This document shows positions 1-10,785 of a stretch of DNA of 64,000 nt, piece after piece. The position numbers and the translations under genes were made by a program. A model generated the notes under the pieces. The model searched no databases, had not been told where the DNA came from, and was given only the letters and a program-made list of their open reading frames with translations. Source of the stretch: Taudactylus pleione (Eukaryota; Chordata; Amphibia; Anura; Myobatrachidae); NCBI GenBank assembly GCA_031769625.1, contig JAUIMM010000534.1:14005501-14069500 (forward strand), in the 5' to 3' direction. Each line of letters opens with the position of its first letter. Position 1 is the stretch's first letter.

Positions 1-1
1 C

Positions 2-833
2 CAGCCCACATTTTCACGGATCCTGAGGTGTGTGCTAGATGCATTCTTCAATCATATAGCACATTTTATTAGTATGCCTTTGGATATGGAAGCCCTTGAT
101 GTGGTAAAGCTGAAGTTTTTTGAAATTGCAGGCTTTCCACACATCATAGGGGTAGTGGATGACACTCACATTCGCACTTCAGCCCCCTGCATGCAGGGAT
201 CAAATATATAGGAACCATAAACATTTCCATTCCCTAAATGTAATGGTGCTATGTGATACCTCCCTCCAGATCCTCTCACTGAATGCTAAATTCCCAGGCT
301 GCAGCCATGATGCATATGTGATCCAGCATTCAGGGATTTGGCCAAAATTAAGAACACTGCAAGCTGGTGACACGTGGCTTCTTGGTAAGTAAAAATCCAG
401 TATGTAGCTATAGTAATAGTGTAAACATGTTTTCATGGTCAATTTATGTATCTTTTGGTGTCCCATTTCCATCAGGTGACAGTGGATAACCTTGCACGCC
501 CTGGCTGCTGACTCCTTATTTGACTCCCACACCAGGGCCACAAACTCAATATAATGCTGCGTTTACTGCCATCAGGCAGGTGGTGGAGTGCTGTATCGGC
601 CTTTTAAAGGGCCGGTTCTGGTGTCTCCATCACTCTGGTGGAGCACTCATGTACTCGCCAGATATGGTTTCTCGCATTGTGGTCCTGTGTGGGATTTTAC
701 ACAACATTGCAATAAGGAGTCGAGTACCCATGCAGCCAGAGGATGCCTTGCCAGAGGATTGCCCCCCGGAGGAAGGTGTTGTGATGCAGCCGGGGGGGGG
801 CAGATGCGATTATGTTGTTTCACGATTTTTTAG
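2..833 (+). pseudogene. Harbinger transposase, partial and broken
   Basis: This would encode the DDE nuclease that cuts and joins Harbinger ends. Exon 1 is read from base 2 to 384 and ends at a clear GTAAGT donor. Exon 2 starts at 476 after CAG and runs to 833. Visible blocks are the first catalytic Asp (GVVDDTHI), the stretch SLNVMVLCDTSLQILSLNAK, GDS at the exon junction (second Asp), and RQVVECCIGLLKGRF with the catalytic Glu. It is dead: a frameshift near 160-185 moves the reading frame just after the first Asp, and a stop (TAA, 487-489) replaces the Tyr of the usual GDSGY motif. The N-terminal DNA-binding part lies outside the window. The family assignment is secure because the blocks align with the second copy at 14663-15688. 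Confidence 0.85.
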
Positions 834-1519
834 GTAAGAATATTTACCTGTTTTTTTTTTTAACACTTAGTGCAAATGTATTTTAATGTGTACCTTTTTT
901 TTTCTTTTCCTACCAACAAAATCACAACATTTTACAAAACTACAAAACGAATGGAACCCATTGGCAATACCCTGTATGTTTTTGGACAACTAAAAAATTT
1001 AGCCCGGATATACCCCAACAAGTGTAGCTATTTTGCCTTTTCTTTTATTAATTTGTATGTTTTCCATTCAAAAATCTGTTTGTTTTTTACTATTGTTGTT
1101 TATGTCTGACTAAGCCAGATGTTTTCTTTGGCAAAACCCTGAGGACATTTGTTATGTGTGATTCTGTGCTGAAATTCTTTTTACGAGTAAAAGCTTGTTG
1201 GCAACATGTTTGTTATTTAATACATTTTTTCAATTAAATACAAATGGTTTGTTTTTATTTTTTCTGAAAGACATTTTGAGGTGGATAATGTATGCCAACC
1301 CCTAAAAAAATGAAACAACATTACTGCAAATGTTCTTAAGCTTTACAAATACATTTTTGCATTTCTTACACTCTGGAAAGGCACCCAGATTTGTTCACAA
1401 AGTATATGAAATGCAGAATTACACCCTTTAATTTGTTCCAAAAAAGAGGACAAATGTTGGACCAACAAAAACTTTAATGGAATATAATTTGAAAAATGGG
1501 CAAATATGAAAAAAAAAAA
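834..1519. other. Non-coding spacer between convergent Harbinger genes
   Basis: AT-rich sequence with several long A or T runs. It should contain the 3' untranslated ends of the two convergent genes. I see no open frame with recognisable coding content and no tandem structure. Confidence 0.5.
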
Positions 1520-3120
1520 CTAAAATTGCTCCAAACTTCCCACAATGCATTGGAGGCAGCAGTAGGCCTGCAATAAATGTCCACTTGTGGTTCGCAGATC
1601 CTCCCTCATTTGCCCCAGGATGTGGGTTAGATATGTGGACAGAAATTTTTTTTTTAAGTTTAAAAACTTAAAAATTACCATCATTTGAAGATTACACATT
1701 CTTCAATGTACCAAAAAGTGGGTAAACACAATGATGTTAGGGTGTGTTTGAAATTTTCATCCACACAACATTATTAATATGATTATACTTTTATGGTGTA
1801 AAAACAATTGGAACTATGTGGCATAAGCCAAAAACCCCTCTGATGATGTTAAAAATAAAGGGAGGTGTATTCTTAAGTCATGATGGCCATATCCTTAAAA
1901 CACAATGTACGTATTCACTTCTAGAATGTTCTTGATAATCCAAAAATACAATGTGTTTGTTTGCTATGGCAAACATCACTTTTCCTAATGAAGTTACATC
2001 TTAGTACATTTTAAACACAGTGTACACAACATTAACAAGGGTAGTCTGGTTCCTAGCACCTTGCCAAGTTGTGTGATATGTTTTTTAACATTCTAAAATA
2101 CGAATCCAAATGTAATCATTTTTTAATTAAAAAAAATTAGATTTTTAAAAGCCCAAAATACCTACATTTTTGTGGTCGCCCCCCCCCCCAAAAAGGCCCA
2201 GGCACAAAACATAAGGTTGAAATTTGGAAAAACAGCATTACTGCGCAATGATTTTGACACCCATACTGAAATTACCACAAAAAAAACAACGCCAAAAAAT
2301 GAATACAAAAACATGGATAACAACAACAAAAAAAAAATCCACATTACAAAACACATACCATCAGAGTGGTGTGGCAAAACTCCAGATGTCAATGTGGCCA
2401 GAGATGGTGCAGGAGGTGGGGTGTAATTTGGAGTTAGGGGAATGGTGGAAGGGGAAATCGAGTTGCAAATATCCAAGGGAGGGGATATTTGGGATATTTG
2501 GGATGAGTGGGCAGGGGTGGGAGGAATACTCGGGGAGGATTGGAAGAGGGAGGGAGGGTTACTGGGGGAGTATGGTGGTGGGGAGGGAGGGCTGGGTTGA
2601 GCAGATGGGGAATGTGAGGGCTGCAGGTTGGCACCTGCATTTCCGATATTTCTGCGTGCCCTTCTCTGTCTCCACTGTGTTTCTAAAATTGAAAGTTTAA
2701 AAAAAAAAAAAGATTAGTTTTCAATGTCGGCTACACAATACAAGTACACTTTACACATTCAGGACAATAGGGACAACATACAGGAGGGTTTTTTAACATT
2801 GACTAAAAGAATTGGAAAAGGAACATACATTTTTAACAGTCCACTAATTATTACATTTATACAAATGCATACTTACGTCTGCGTAGTCGCGCCCGCAAAT
2901 TCCTCAAAAGGACAGGCGACCAGCGGCGCAGATCTGACCAGCGCCTCTCTAATTGTGCTATATTGCGCCTGTATCTCGCACTTCTAAGGGCTCGTCTCAC
3001 CTCCGCATAGGCCGCCCGCTTTATGCGGTTGAAAATGGGTGGCTGTGAGGACGTAATCCGCTTATCCATTATCTGCACCAGGATCAGCAGTTCCCGATGG
3101 GTAAAAGTCGCGGCTCTCAT
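1520..3120 (-). pseudogene. SANT/Myb-like accessory protein gene 1 of Harbinger-1
   Basis: Harbinger elements usually carry a SANT/Myb-like protein that helps the transposase enter the nucleus and bind DNA; that role is inferred here from family knowledge. Exon 1 is 2877-3120: I use the ATG at 3120 because MRA-FT-REL is conserved at the start of the copy at 12205, although an in-frame ATG exists at 3150. It contains FTHRELLILVQIMDKRIT and a basic helical stretch ending QLERRWSDLRR. A GTAAGT donor follows. Exon 2 (2359-2682) keeps the frame through a Pro/Ser-rich segment and ends at a GTATGT donor. A plausible last exon is about 1520-1641, ending LEQF and stop, but its acceptor is not visible. 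Exons 1 and 2 are open; the third exon makes integrity doubtful. Exon phases match the second copy. Confidence 0.65.
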
Positions 3121-3778
3121 GATGGCAATGGCCGATTTTTCAGAAAACATGAAATATACATGGATGGGCTAAAAAAAGATGATTGGCTAAAATATGTACT
3201 CAGTTTCCCAAAAAACCCACTATTGGCCAATCCTTTAATCATGTGGCCCAAAAAATAAGGTCACATTTGATTGGCTACAACACGCAGTGTGCAATTGCAA
3301 ATATAAGAGTGCAAATGATCCTAACGCAAAATGCACATGCATTTTTAAAGTTAACACACTTATCAACAGTACATTCACAGATAAAAAAATCTTACTTTGT
3401 TTTTAAAATTGTGTGAAAAAAAAAACGTAGAAAACACCAACGAAATGAACACTAAAGTTTATTGACACATGATAAAAAAACTCGTCTTAAAGAACAGCAA
3501 GAGTTAAACACTCTTAATTAGATAATTGACAACAAGCTCATAACAAGCTGATCGATAGTCCATGAAAACATGACATGTGACCATCAAAACAACACATATG
3601 GCCGCAACCATCAGAACATAATTAGCATACAGCGACTGACAGCGCCTGACTACGATTGTTTCGTTCGTACAATCAGATCAGTCAGTAGCTAGAGGAGATA
3701 CAGTGCTAACGAATGGGCGTCACTTTGTTTACGATCGACCTGCCGTATGATCGGAATTTGCGTTCGTTGGCCGTACGA

Positions 3779-3814
3779 CCGTGCGGCCGTTACGACTGAC
3801 TCTGAATGAGGTCC
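3779..3814 (-). repeat. Right terminal inverted repeat of Harbinger-1
   Basis: The end is rich in CGTACG and CGGCCG half-palindromes and finishes with CTCTGAATGAGGTCC, followed by TTA. The same end recurs at 31250, where it closes a short non-autonomous derivative. Confidence 0.75.
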
Positions 3815-4234
3815 TTAATGCTATCTCTCCTGTTATGGTTCAGGTTACTGAAACACTGTGTTGAATGTTTATGTGAACCAATTTTATTGTATTTTACATA
3901 ATTGCTAATTTTTCTATACCAAGAATAAAATATTCATCTAAAAACTCACTATCAAGAGGTTTAATTATTGGGTGACATACTAAAAAAAAAAAAAAGAAAA
4001 AAAAGTTTATAGGCTAGCCATTAGGAAATTTATAAATCACCATAGTCCATTCAAGCTATATAGATTGGCTCATTAATTTGTGAATTTAATGTTATGCAAT
4101 ATTGGTAAGGATACATAATAGCACACCCAAAGTACTTGTTATTGCTATTTCTATTGTTATGTCCTCACAAGCAGAGGGCAACCTATAGGGAGAAGCTTAA
4201 AGTACATACCAGTGCAAGATAAAGCTTTTTATAT

Positions 4235-4238
<4 letters not shown>
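3815..4238. other. Unassigned spacer
   Basis: AT-rich unique-looking sequence. I see no gene, repeat end or tandem pattern apart from a 14-base A run near 3981. Confidence 0.4.

Positions 4239-4286
<48 letters not shown>
4239..4286. repeat. (TA)n microsatellite
   Basis: About 24 TA dinucleotides with one G interruption near 4276. Confidence 0.95.
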
Positions 4287-4358
4287 AAAAGCACTAATCC
4301 ACGGCACTCACCATTCCTAGATTTGGGGTGCAACATAGTATGTGACCGCATTGTTTAA

Positions 4359-4716
4359 ATAGAAATCACAGGGGCTCTGCACTCACCATAATAACTAACA
4401 ATAATAATAATAATAATAATAACATAATAAACAGTGGGGTTTTAGTTTATTAATTGATCACTGCATTTAAGCTTGCAGCCCCTGTCACGGGACCCCACTT
4501 TACTGCAGGTCCCTACTCTATTGCTTAGAATTATAACATGGACATAGCCATCACATTAGTGTTAAACTCAGGGTATGCTATCAAGGTTTAAGGCTCACAG
4601 CAACTTTGCTTTTAAATGTGTTTTTAACACTAATTCATGAACTAAAACCCCACTGTTTATTATGTTATTATTATTATTAGTCATTATGGTGAGTGCAGAG
4701 CCCCTGTGATTTCTAT
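4359..4716. mobile_element. Palindromic (foldback-like) element with arms of about 90 bp
   Basis: The left arm (4359 to about 4455) starts ATAGAAATCACAGGGGCTCT and the right arm (about 4632-4716) is its reverse complement. Both arms include an (AAT)n tract, with more AAT units in the left arm. The roughly 180-bp centre has no coding signal. This is the shape of a MITE or foldback element. I cannot assign a superfamily because no clear target duplication is visible beside the flanking TA repeat. Confidence 0.65.
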
Positions 4717-4718
4717 GT

Positions 4719-4742
4719 ATATATATATATATATATATATAT
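4719..4742. repeat. (TA)n microsatellite, left half of the hAT-A target
   Basis: TA dinucleotides directly abut the left end of hAT-A. The last eight bases, ATATATAT, match the eight bases after the right end at 11296-11303. Confidence 0.9.
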
Positions 4743-4885
4743 TAGGGGTGTGCACCGGCCACTTTTCGTGTTTTGTGTTTTGGTTTTGGATCTGGATCTT
4801 TCTTCGTGTTTTGGATCTGGATTGGTTTTGCCAAAACCACCCTTCCGTGTTTTGGGTTCTGGGTTTTGTGTTTTGGATCTGTATT
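4743..4885. repeat. hAT-A left subterminal repeats
   Basis: A G/T-rich end in which variants of GTGTTTTGGATCTGG recur about five times within 140 bp of the tip. Short repeated motifs near the tips are known transposase-binding sites in hAT elements; that role is inferred here. Confidence 0.6.
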
Positions 4886-5265
4886 TTTTTTTAAAAAAGC
4901 ATAAAAACAGCTAAAATCACAGAATTTGTAGGTTTTTCTGCTCCTATGCTATTATTAACCTCAATAACCTTAATTTCCACTCATTTCCAGTCTATTCTGA
5001 ACACCTCACACCTCACAATAGTGTTTTTATGTCCAAAACGTTGCACCGAGGTAGCTGGATGACTATGCTAAGCGACACGAGTGGGCGGCACAAACACGTG
5101 ACCCATCTAGGCGTGAAACTGCAGTGGCAGACAGGATGGCAGTTTGAAAAACTAGGCCCCAAACTGTACATAATGCAAAGAAAAAAAAGAGGTGCAAGAT
5201 GGAATTGTCCTTGGGCCCTCCCACCCACCCTTATGTTGTATAAACAGGACATGCACACTTTAACA

Positions 5266-5321
5266 AACCAATCATTTCAGCGCCAGGGTCTGCCACACAA
5301 CTGTGGCTGAAATGATTGGTT
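5266..5321. repeat. Perfect 16-bp stem inverted repeat in the hAT-A 3' region
   Basis: AACCAATCATTTCAGC at 5266-5281 is matched by its exact reverse complement at 5306-5321, with a 24-base loop. It lies 57 bp beyond the transposase stop codon and would fold in the 3' untranslated part of the transcript. Confidence 0.85.
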
Positions 5322-5377
5322 CGTTTGGGCCCCCACAAAACAAGCTGGCAATTAATGTGTCCCTGCACAAACTGGCT

Positions 5378-8300
5378 CTATGGAGGCAAGATGTCATCCT
5401 CATCCTCCTCATCCACCGATTCCTCACCCTCTTCAGTGTGTACATCCTCATCCTCACAAAGTATTAACTCGTCCCCACTTGAATCCACCACCACAGGTCC
5501 CTCTGTACCTTCTGGAGGCTGGTCTCCCTGGAAGAGCTGATAATTCATTTTGATGAACATCATCTTCTCCACATTCTGTGGAAGCAACCTCCTACGCCTT
5601 TCGCTGACAAGGTTCCCGACTGCACTAAACACTCTTTCGGAGTACACACTGGAGGGGGGGCAACTCAGGTAAAATAGAGCCAGTTTGTACAGGGGCCTCC
5701 AAATTGCCTCTTTTTCCTGCCAGTACAGGTATGGACTGTCTGCCATGCCTACTTGGATGCTGTCACCGATGTAATCCTCCACCATTCTGTCAATGGTGAC
5801 AGTATCATATGCAGTGACAGTAGACATGTCAGAAATTGTTGCCAGGTCCTTCAGTCCGGACCAGATGTCCAAACTTGGTCCTGCCTGCCCTGCATCACCG
5901 CCAGCGGGTTGCTTAGGATACCTAAGTTTTTTCCTGGCAGCCCCAGTTGCAGGAGAAAATGAAGAAGGAGCCGTTGACGTGTCACGTTCCGCTTCAGCTG
6001 ACAGTGTGTTCACCAGCAGGTCTTTGCACCTCTGCAGGCTTGTGTCGGCCGGAAAGAGAGACACCACATAGGCTTTAAACCTAGGATCGAGCACGGTGGC
6101 CAAAACGTAGTGGTCTGATTTCAACAGATTGACCACCCTGGAATCCTGGCAAAGCGAATGAAGGGCTTCATCCACAAGTCCCACATGCCGAGCGGAATCA
6201 CTCCGTCTTAGCTCCTCCTTCACTTTCTCCAGCTGCTTCTGCAAAAGCCTGATGAGGGGAATGACCTGACTCAAGCTGGCAGTGTCTGAACTGACTTCAC
6301 GTGTGGCAAGTTCGAAGGGCTGGAGAACCTTGCACAACACGGAAATCATTCTCCACTGCGCTTGAGTCAGGTGCATACCCCCTCCTTTGCCTATGTCATA
6401 GGTGGATGTATAGGCTTGTATGGCCTTTTGCTGCTCCTCCATCCTCTGAAGCATATAGAGGGTTGAGTTCCACCGCGTCACAACCTCTTGCTTCAGGTGA
6501 TGGCGGGGCAGGTTCAAGAGTGTTTGCTGGCGCTCCAGTCTTCGGCACGCAGTCGCTGAATGGCGAAAGTGGCCAGAAATTTTTCGGGCCACCCAAAGCG
6601 TCTCCTGCACGCCCCTGTCGCTTTTCAGAAAATTCTGCACCACCAAGTTTATTGTGTGAGCAAAACATGGGACGTGCTGGAATTTGCCCAGATGTAATGC
6701 CCGCACAATATTGGTGGCGTTGTCAGATATCACAAATCCCCAGGAGAGTCTAAGTGGGGTAAGCCACTGGGCGATGATTTCCCTCAGTTTCTCTAAGAGG
6801 TTGTCGGCGGTGTGCCTCTTACTGAAACCGGTGATACACAGCGTAGCCTGCCTTGTAACGAGCTGGCATTTCTGAGATGCTGCTACTGGTGACGCTGCTG
6901 CTGTTGCTGCGTAAGGTGATACATCTACCCAGTGGGCTGTCACAGTCATATAGTCCTTAGTCTGCCCTGTTCCACTTGTCCACATGTCCGTGGTTAAGTG
7001 GACATTGTGTACAACGGCATTTTTCAGGACACTGAGGACACTTTTTCTGACGTTTCTGTACAGTCTCGGTATCGCCTGCCTAGTGAAGTGGAATCTAGAC
7101 GGGATTTGGAACCGGGGACACACTACCTCCATCAATTGTCTAAATCCCACTGCACTAATGGCGGATACCGGACGCACGTCTAACACCAACATAGCAGTCA
7201 AGGCCTCAGTTATACGTTTTGCTTCAGGATGACTGCTGTCGTACTTCATCCTCCTCGCTAAGGACTGTTGGAGGGTCAATTGTTTAGTAAAAGTAGTGGT
7301 GTTCCTACTTCCTCTCTGGGATGATGAACGACTCCCAGCAGCAGCAGCAACAGCAGCAGCGGCAGCAGTAGGCGTAGCAATGCAGGATCCTCCGGAGGAA
7401 TCCCGGATAGGAGAGTCAGTCATGCCAGTGATATGGCCTGCAGGACTACTTCCGATCCTGACTAAGGAGGAAATTGACGAGGAGGGAGTTGACGGTGTGG
7501 TTTGCAGGCGCTTGGATACAACAGGACAACGGGATTTAGGTGTCCCTGGACTGCTTACGGTCTGAGCCAAAGTTTCTGAACTTGACAGTAACTTTTTATG
7601 AACGCGCTGCAGGTGCCGTATAAGGGAGGATGTTCCTAGGTGGTTGACGTCCCTACCCCTACTTATTTCACCTTTACATATGGTACATATGGCAAGACAG
7701 TTGTTGTCCGGATTTGGATAGAAATATTGCCAGACCAAAGAGGTGGAATGTTTGGTCTTCTGCCCAGGCATGACCGTGATGGGCTTTTTCATCCCACGGA
7801 CAACAACTGTCTCCCCCGGAGCCTGATTTAAACAAACCACATCACCATCAGAATCCTCCTCGCCAACTTCCTCCTCAGCGCCAGCTACACCAGTATCCTC
7901 ATCCTGTTGTACTTCAACAGTGACATCTTCAATTTGCATATCAGCAAGTGGACTGTGGGTGCTCCTTTCAGCACTTGCAGGGGGCGTGCAAATGGTGGAA
8001 AGAGCCACCTCTTCCCGTCCAGTGCTGGGAAGGTCAGGCATCGCAACCACCACCACACTTGGACTCTCCTTGGGGATTTGTGATATCTTCTTAGAAAGCA
8101 CAGTTCTTCGCTGTGCTTTTGCCAGCTTAACTCTTTTGATTTTTTTAGTGGGAGGAGGGCTTCCATCGTCATGTGAAGCTGAACCACTAGTCATGAACAT
8201 ACTAGGGATCGACCTTAGCCGTTCCTTGCCACTCCGTGTCGTAAATGGCATATTGGCAAGTTTACGTTTCTCTTCAGCTGATTTAAATGTCTTTTTCAAG

Positions 8301-8494
8301 GTCATTTTCCTGAACTTTGCCATTTGGGATTGTATGTGCCCTCTACTATGACATTGGGCATCGGCCTTGGCAGACGACGTTGATGGCATGTTATCGTCTA
8401 TGTCATGACTAGTGGCAGCAGCTTCAGCACTAGGAGGAAGTGGTTCTTGATCTTTCTCTATTTTATTTTTATCGGAGAAAGTTTGGTCCTCCAT
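5378..8494 (-). CDS. hAT transposase, BED zinc finger type, intact (1,038 aa)
   Basis: Cut-and-paste transposase of the hAT superfamily (Ac/ZBED-like branch). The ATG at 8492-8494 is the first in the frame. Residues 1-250 are Ser/Pro-rich and low complexity, with a basic segment near 117-136 and an acidic run near 197-217. Residues 251-300 form a BED finger (C270, C273, H294, H299). An Ala-rich run lies at 376-386. The RNase-H-like core has TTDMWTS (D503), VISDNATN (D591), CFAH (C610, H613) and TRWNST (W675). The C-terminal dimerisation block contains YSERVFSAVGNLVSERRRRL (catalytic E953), followed by an acidic tail. There is no stop or frameshift and every expected catalytic residue is present. 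At 1,038 residues it is longer than many hAT transposases, mainly because of the N-terminal extension. It may be active, or recently so. Confidence 0.95.
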   Translation of the reverse strand: MEDQTFSDKNKIEKDQEPLPPSAEAAATSHDIDDNMPSTSSAKADAQCHSRGHIQSQMAKFRKMTLKKTFKSAEEKRKLANMPFTTRSGKERLRSIPSMFMTSGSASHDDGSPPPTKKIKRVKLAKAQRRTVLSKKISQIPKESPSVVVVAMPDLPSTGREEVALSTICTPPASAERSTHSPLADMQIEDVTVEVQQDEDTGVAGAEEEVGEEDSDGDVVCLNQAPGETVVVRGMKKPITVMPGQKTKHSTSLVWQYFYPNPDNNCLAICTICKGEISRGRDVNHLGTSSLIRHLQRVHKKLLSSSETLAQTVSSPGTPKSRCPVVSKRLQTTPSTPSSSISSLVRIGSSPAGHITGMTDSPIRDSSGGSCIATPTAAAAAVAAAAGSRSSSQRGSRNTTTFTKQLTLQQSLARRMKYDSSHPEAKRITEALTAMLVLDVRPVSAISAVGFRQLMEVVCPRFQIPSRFHFTRQAIPRLYRNVRKSVLSVLKNAVVHNVHLTTDMWTSGTGQTKDYMTVTAHWVDVSPYAATAAASPVAASQKCQLVTRQATLCITGFSKRHTADNLLEKLREIIAQWLTPLRLSWGFVISDNATNIVRALHLGKFQHVPCFAHTINLVVQNFLKSDRGVQETLWVARKISGHFRHSATACRRLERQQTLLNLPRHHLKQEVVTRWNSTLYMLQRMEEQQKAIQAYTSTYDIGKGGGMHLTQAQWRMISVLCKVLQPFELATREVSSDTASLSQVIPLIRLLQKQLEKVKEELRRSDSARHVGLVDEALHSLCQDSRVVNLLKSDHYVLATVLDPRFKAYVVSLFPADTSLQRCKDLLVNTLSAEAERDTSTAPSSFSPATGAARKKLRYPKQPAGGDAGQAGPSLDIWSGLKDLATISDMSTVTAYDTVTIDRMVEDYIGDSIQVGMADSPYLYWQEKEAIWRPLYKLALFYLSCPPSSVYSERVFSAVGNLVSERRRRLLPQNVEKMMFIKMNYQLFQGDQPPEGTEGPVVVDSSGDELILCEDEDVHTEEGEESVDEEDEDDILPP

Positions 8495-8513
8495 TTATGT
8501 TATATCGATTTGA

Positions 8514-10785
8514 TATATACGTGCGGCTAAACACAGAAAATAATTTTTTTTTTGGTTTGGACTGGAGTGTACTTTGTGGGTTACAGCACCCTTTAACGGT
8601 CAAGCCAGCCGGCCCTTTACTTATGACACAGGCGCACTCTTGGCACTACTTTGTTGATGCACGTGCGGCTACTGCGCACACAATTCACAAACACAGAAAA
8701 TAATTTTTTTTTGGTTTGGACTGGAGTGTACTTTGGGGGTTACAGCACCCTTTAACGGTCAAGCCAGCCGGCCCTTTACTTATGACACAGGCGCACGCTT
8801 GGCACTACTTTGTTGATGCACGTGCGGCTACTGCGCACACAATTCACAAACACAGAAAATAATTTTTTTTTGGTTTGGACTGGAGTGTACTTTCGGGGGT
8901 TACAGCACCCTTTAACGGTCAAGCCAGCCGGCCCTTTACTTATGACACAGGCGCACGCTTGGCACTACTTTGTTGATGCACGTGCGGCTACTGCGCACAC
9001 AATTCACAAACACAGAAAATAATTTTTTTTTTGGTTTGGACTGGAGTGTACTTTCGGGGGTTACAGCACCCTTAACGGTCAAGCCAGCCGGCCCTTTACT
9101 TATGACACAGGCGCACGCTTGGCACTACTTTGTTGATGCACGTGCGACTACTGCGCACACAATTCACAAACACAGAAAATAATATTTTTTTTGGTTTGGA
9201 CTGGAGTGTACTTTCGGGGGTTACAGCACCCTTAACGGTCAAGCCAGCCGGCCCTTTACTTATGACACAGGCGCACGCTTGGCACTACTTTGTTGATGCA
9301 CGTGCGGCTACTGCGCACACAATTCACAAACACAGAAAATAATTTTTTTTTTGGTTTGGACTGGAGTGTACTTTCGGGGGTTACAGCACCCTTAACGGTC
9401 AAGCCAGCCGGCCCTTTACTTATGACACAGGCGCACGCTTGGCACTACTTTGTTGATGCACGTGCGGCTACTGCGCACACAATTCACAAACACAGAAAAT
9501 AATTTTTTTTTGGTTAGGACTGGAGTGTACTTTCGGGGGTTACAGCACCCTTTAACGGTCAAGCCAGCCGGCCCTTTACTTATGACACAGGCGCACGCTT
9601 GGCACTACTTTGTTGATGCACGTGCGGCTACTGCGCACACAATTCACAAACACAGAAAATAATTTTTTTTTTGGTTTGGACTGGAGTGTACTTTCGGGGG
9701 TTACAGCACCCTTAACGGTCAAGCCAGCCGGCCCTTTACTTATGACACAGGCGCACGCTTGGCACTACTTTGTTGATGCACGTGCGGCTACTGCGCACAC
9801 AATTCACAAACACAGAAAATAATTTTTTTTTTGGTTTGGACTGGAGTGTACTTGGGGGTTACAGCACCCTTTAACGGTCAAGCCAGCCGGCCCTTTACTT
9901 ATGACACAGGCGCACGCTTGGCACTACTTTGTTGATGCACGTGCGACTACTGCGCACACAATTCACAAACACAGAAAATAATATTTTTTTTGGTTTGGAC
10001 TGGAGTGTACTTTCGGGGGTTACAGCACCCTTAACGGTCAAGCCAGCCGGCCCTTTACTTATGACACAGGCGCACGCTTGGCACTACTTTGTTGATGCAC
10101 GTGCGGCTACTGCGCACACAATTCACAAACACAGAAAATAATTTTTTTTTTGGTTTGGACTGGAGTGTACTTTCGGGGGTTACAGCACCCTTAACGGTCA
10201 AGCCAGCCGGCCCTTTACTTATGACACAGGCGCACGCTTGGCACTACTTTGTTGATGCACGTGCGACTACTGCGCACACAATTCACAAACACAGAAAATA
10301 ATATTTTTTTTGGTTTGGACTGGAGTGTACTTTCGGGGGTTACAGCACCCTTAACGGTCAAGCCAGCCGGCCCTTTACTTATGACACAGGCGCACGCTTG
10401 GCACTACTTTGTTGATGCACGTGCGGCTACTGCGCACACAATTCACAAACACAGAAAATAATTTTTTTTTTGGTTTGGACTGGAGTGTACTTTCGGGGGT
10501 TACAGCACCCTTAACGGTCAAGCCAGCCGGCCCTTTACTTATGACACAGGCGCACGCTTGGCACTACTTTGTTGATGCACGTGCGGCTACTGCGCACACA
10601 ATTCACAAACACAGAAAATAATTTTTTTTTTGGTTTGGACTGGAGTGTACTTTCGGGGGTTACAGCACCCTTAACGGTCAAGCCAGCCGGCCCTTTACTT
10701 ATGACACAGGCGCACGCTTGGCACTACTTTGTTGATGCACGTGCGGCTACTGCGCACACAATTCACAAACACAGAAAATATATTA
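8514..10785. repeat. Tandem array of about 14 near-identical 160-bp units in hAT-A
   Basis: Units of 159-160 bp begin about every 160 bases, recognisable by ACACAGAAAATAAT followed by a T run and GGTTTGGACTGGAGTGTACT. They differ by one or two bases. A subset carrying GCGACTACTG or AATATTTTTTT is scattered non-randomly (9146-9184, 9944-9983, 10264-10303). Each unit contains the palindrome CACGTG. The array lies between the promoter and the transposase start, so it would fall in the 5' untranslated region or a 5' intron. The apparent 70-residue open frames repeated here are by-products of the array. The edge next to the start codon is a partial unit (8514-8530). Confidence 0.95.

Larger units (their letters stand above)
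1..3814. mobile_element. PIF/Harbinger DNA transposon (Harbinger-1), left end outside window
   Basis: The segment holds a Harbinger transposase relic on the plus strand and a SANT/Myb-like gene on the minus strand, pointing at each other. The right end is GGACCTCATTCAGAGTCAGT when read inwards on the minus strand, the same type of end as the other Harbinger-like elements in this window, and it is followed by TTA, a typical 3-bp Harbinger target site. The left end lies before base 1, so the left target copy cannot be checked. Gene order and orientation mirror the left two-thirds of the complete element at 11525-18114, which suggests that a second SANT-like gene lies just outside the window. 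Confidence 0.8.

Noticed and set aside
6301..6753. Plus-strand open frame of 150 residues inside hAT-A
   Set aside because: Antisense to the intact transposase core; no recognisable motif.
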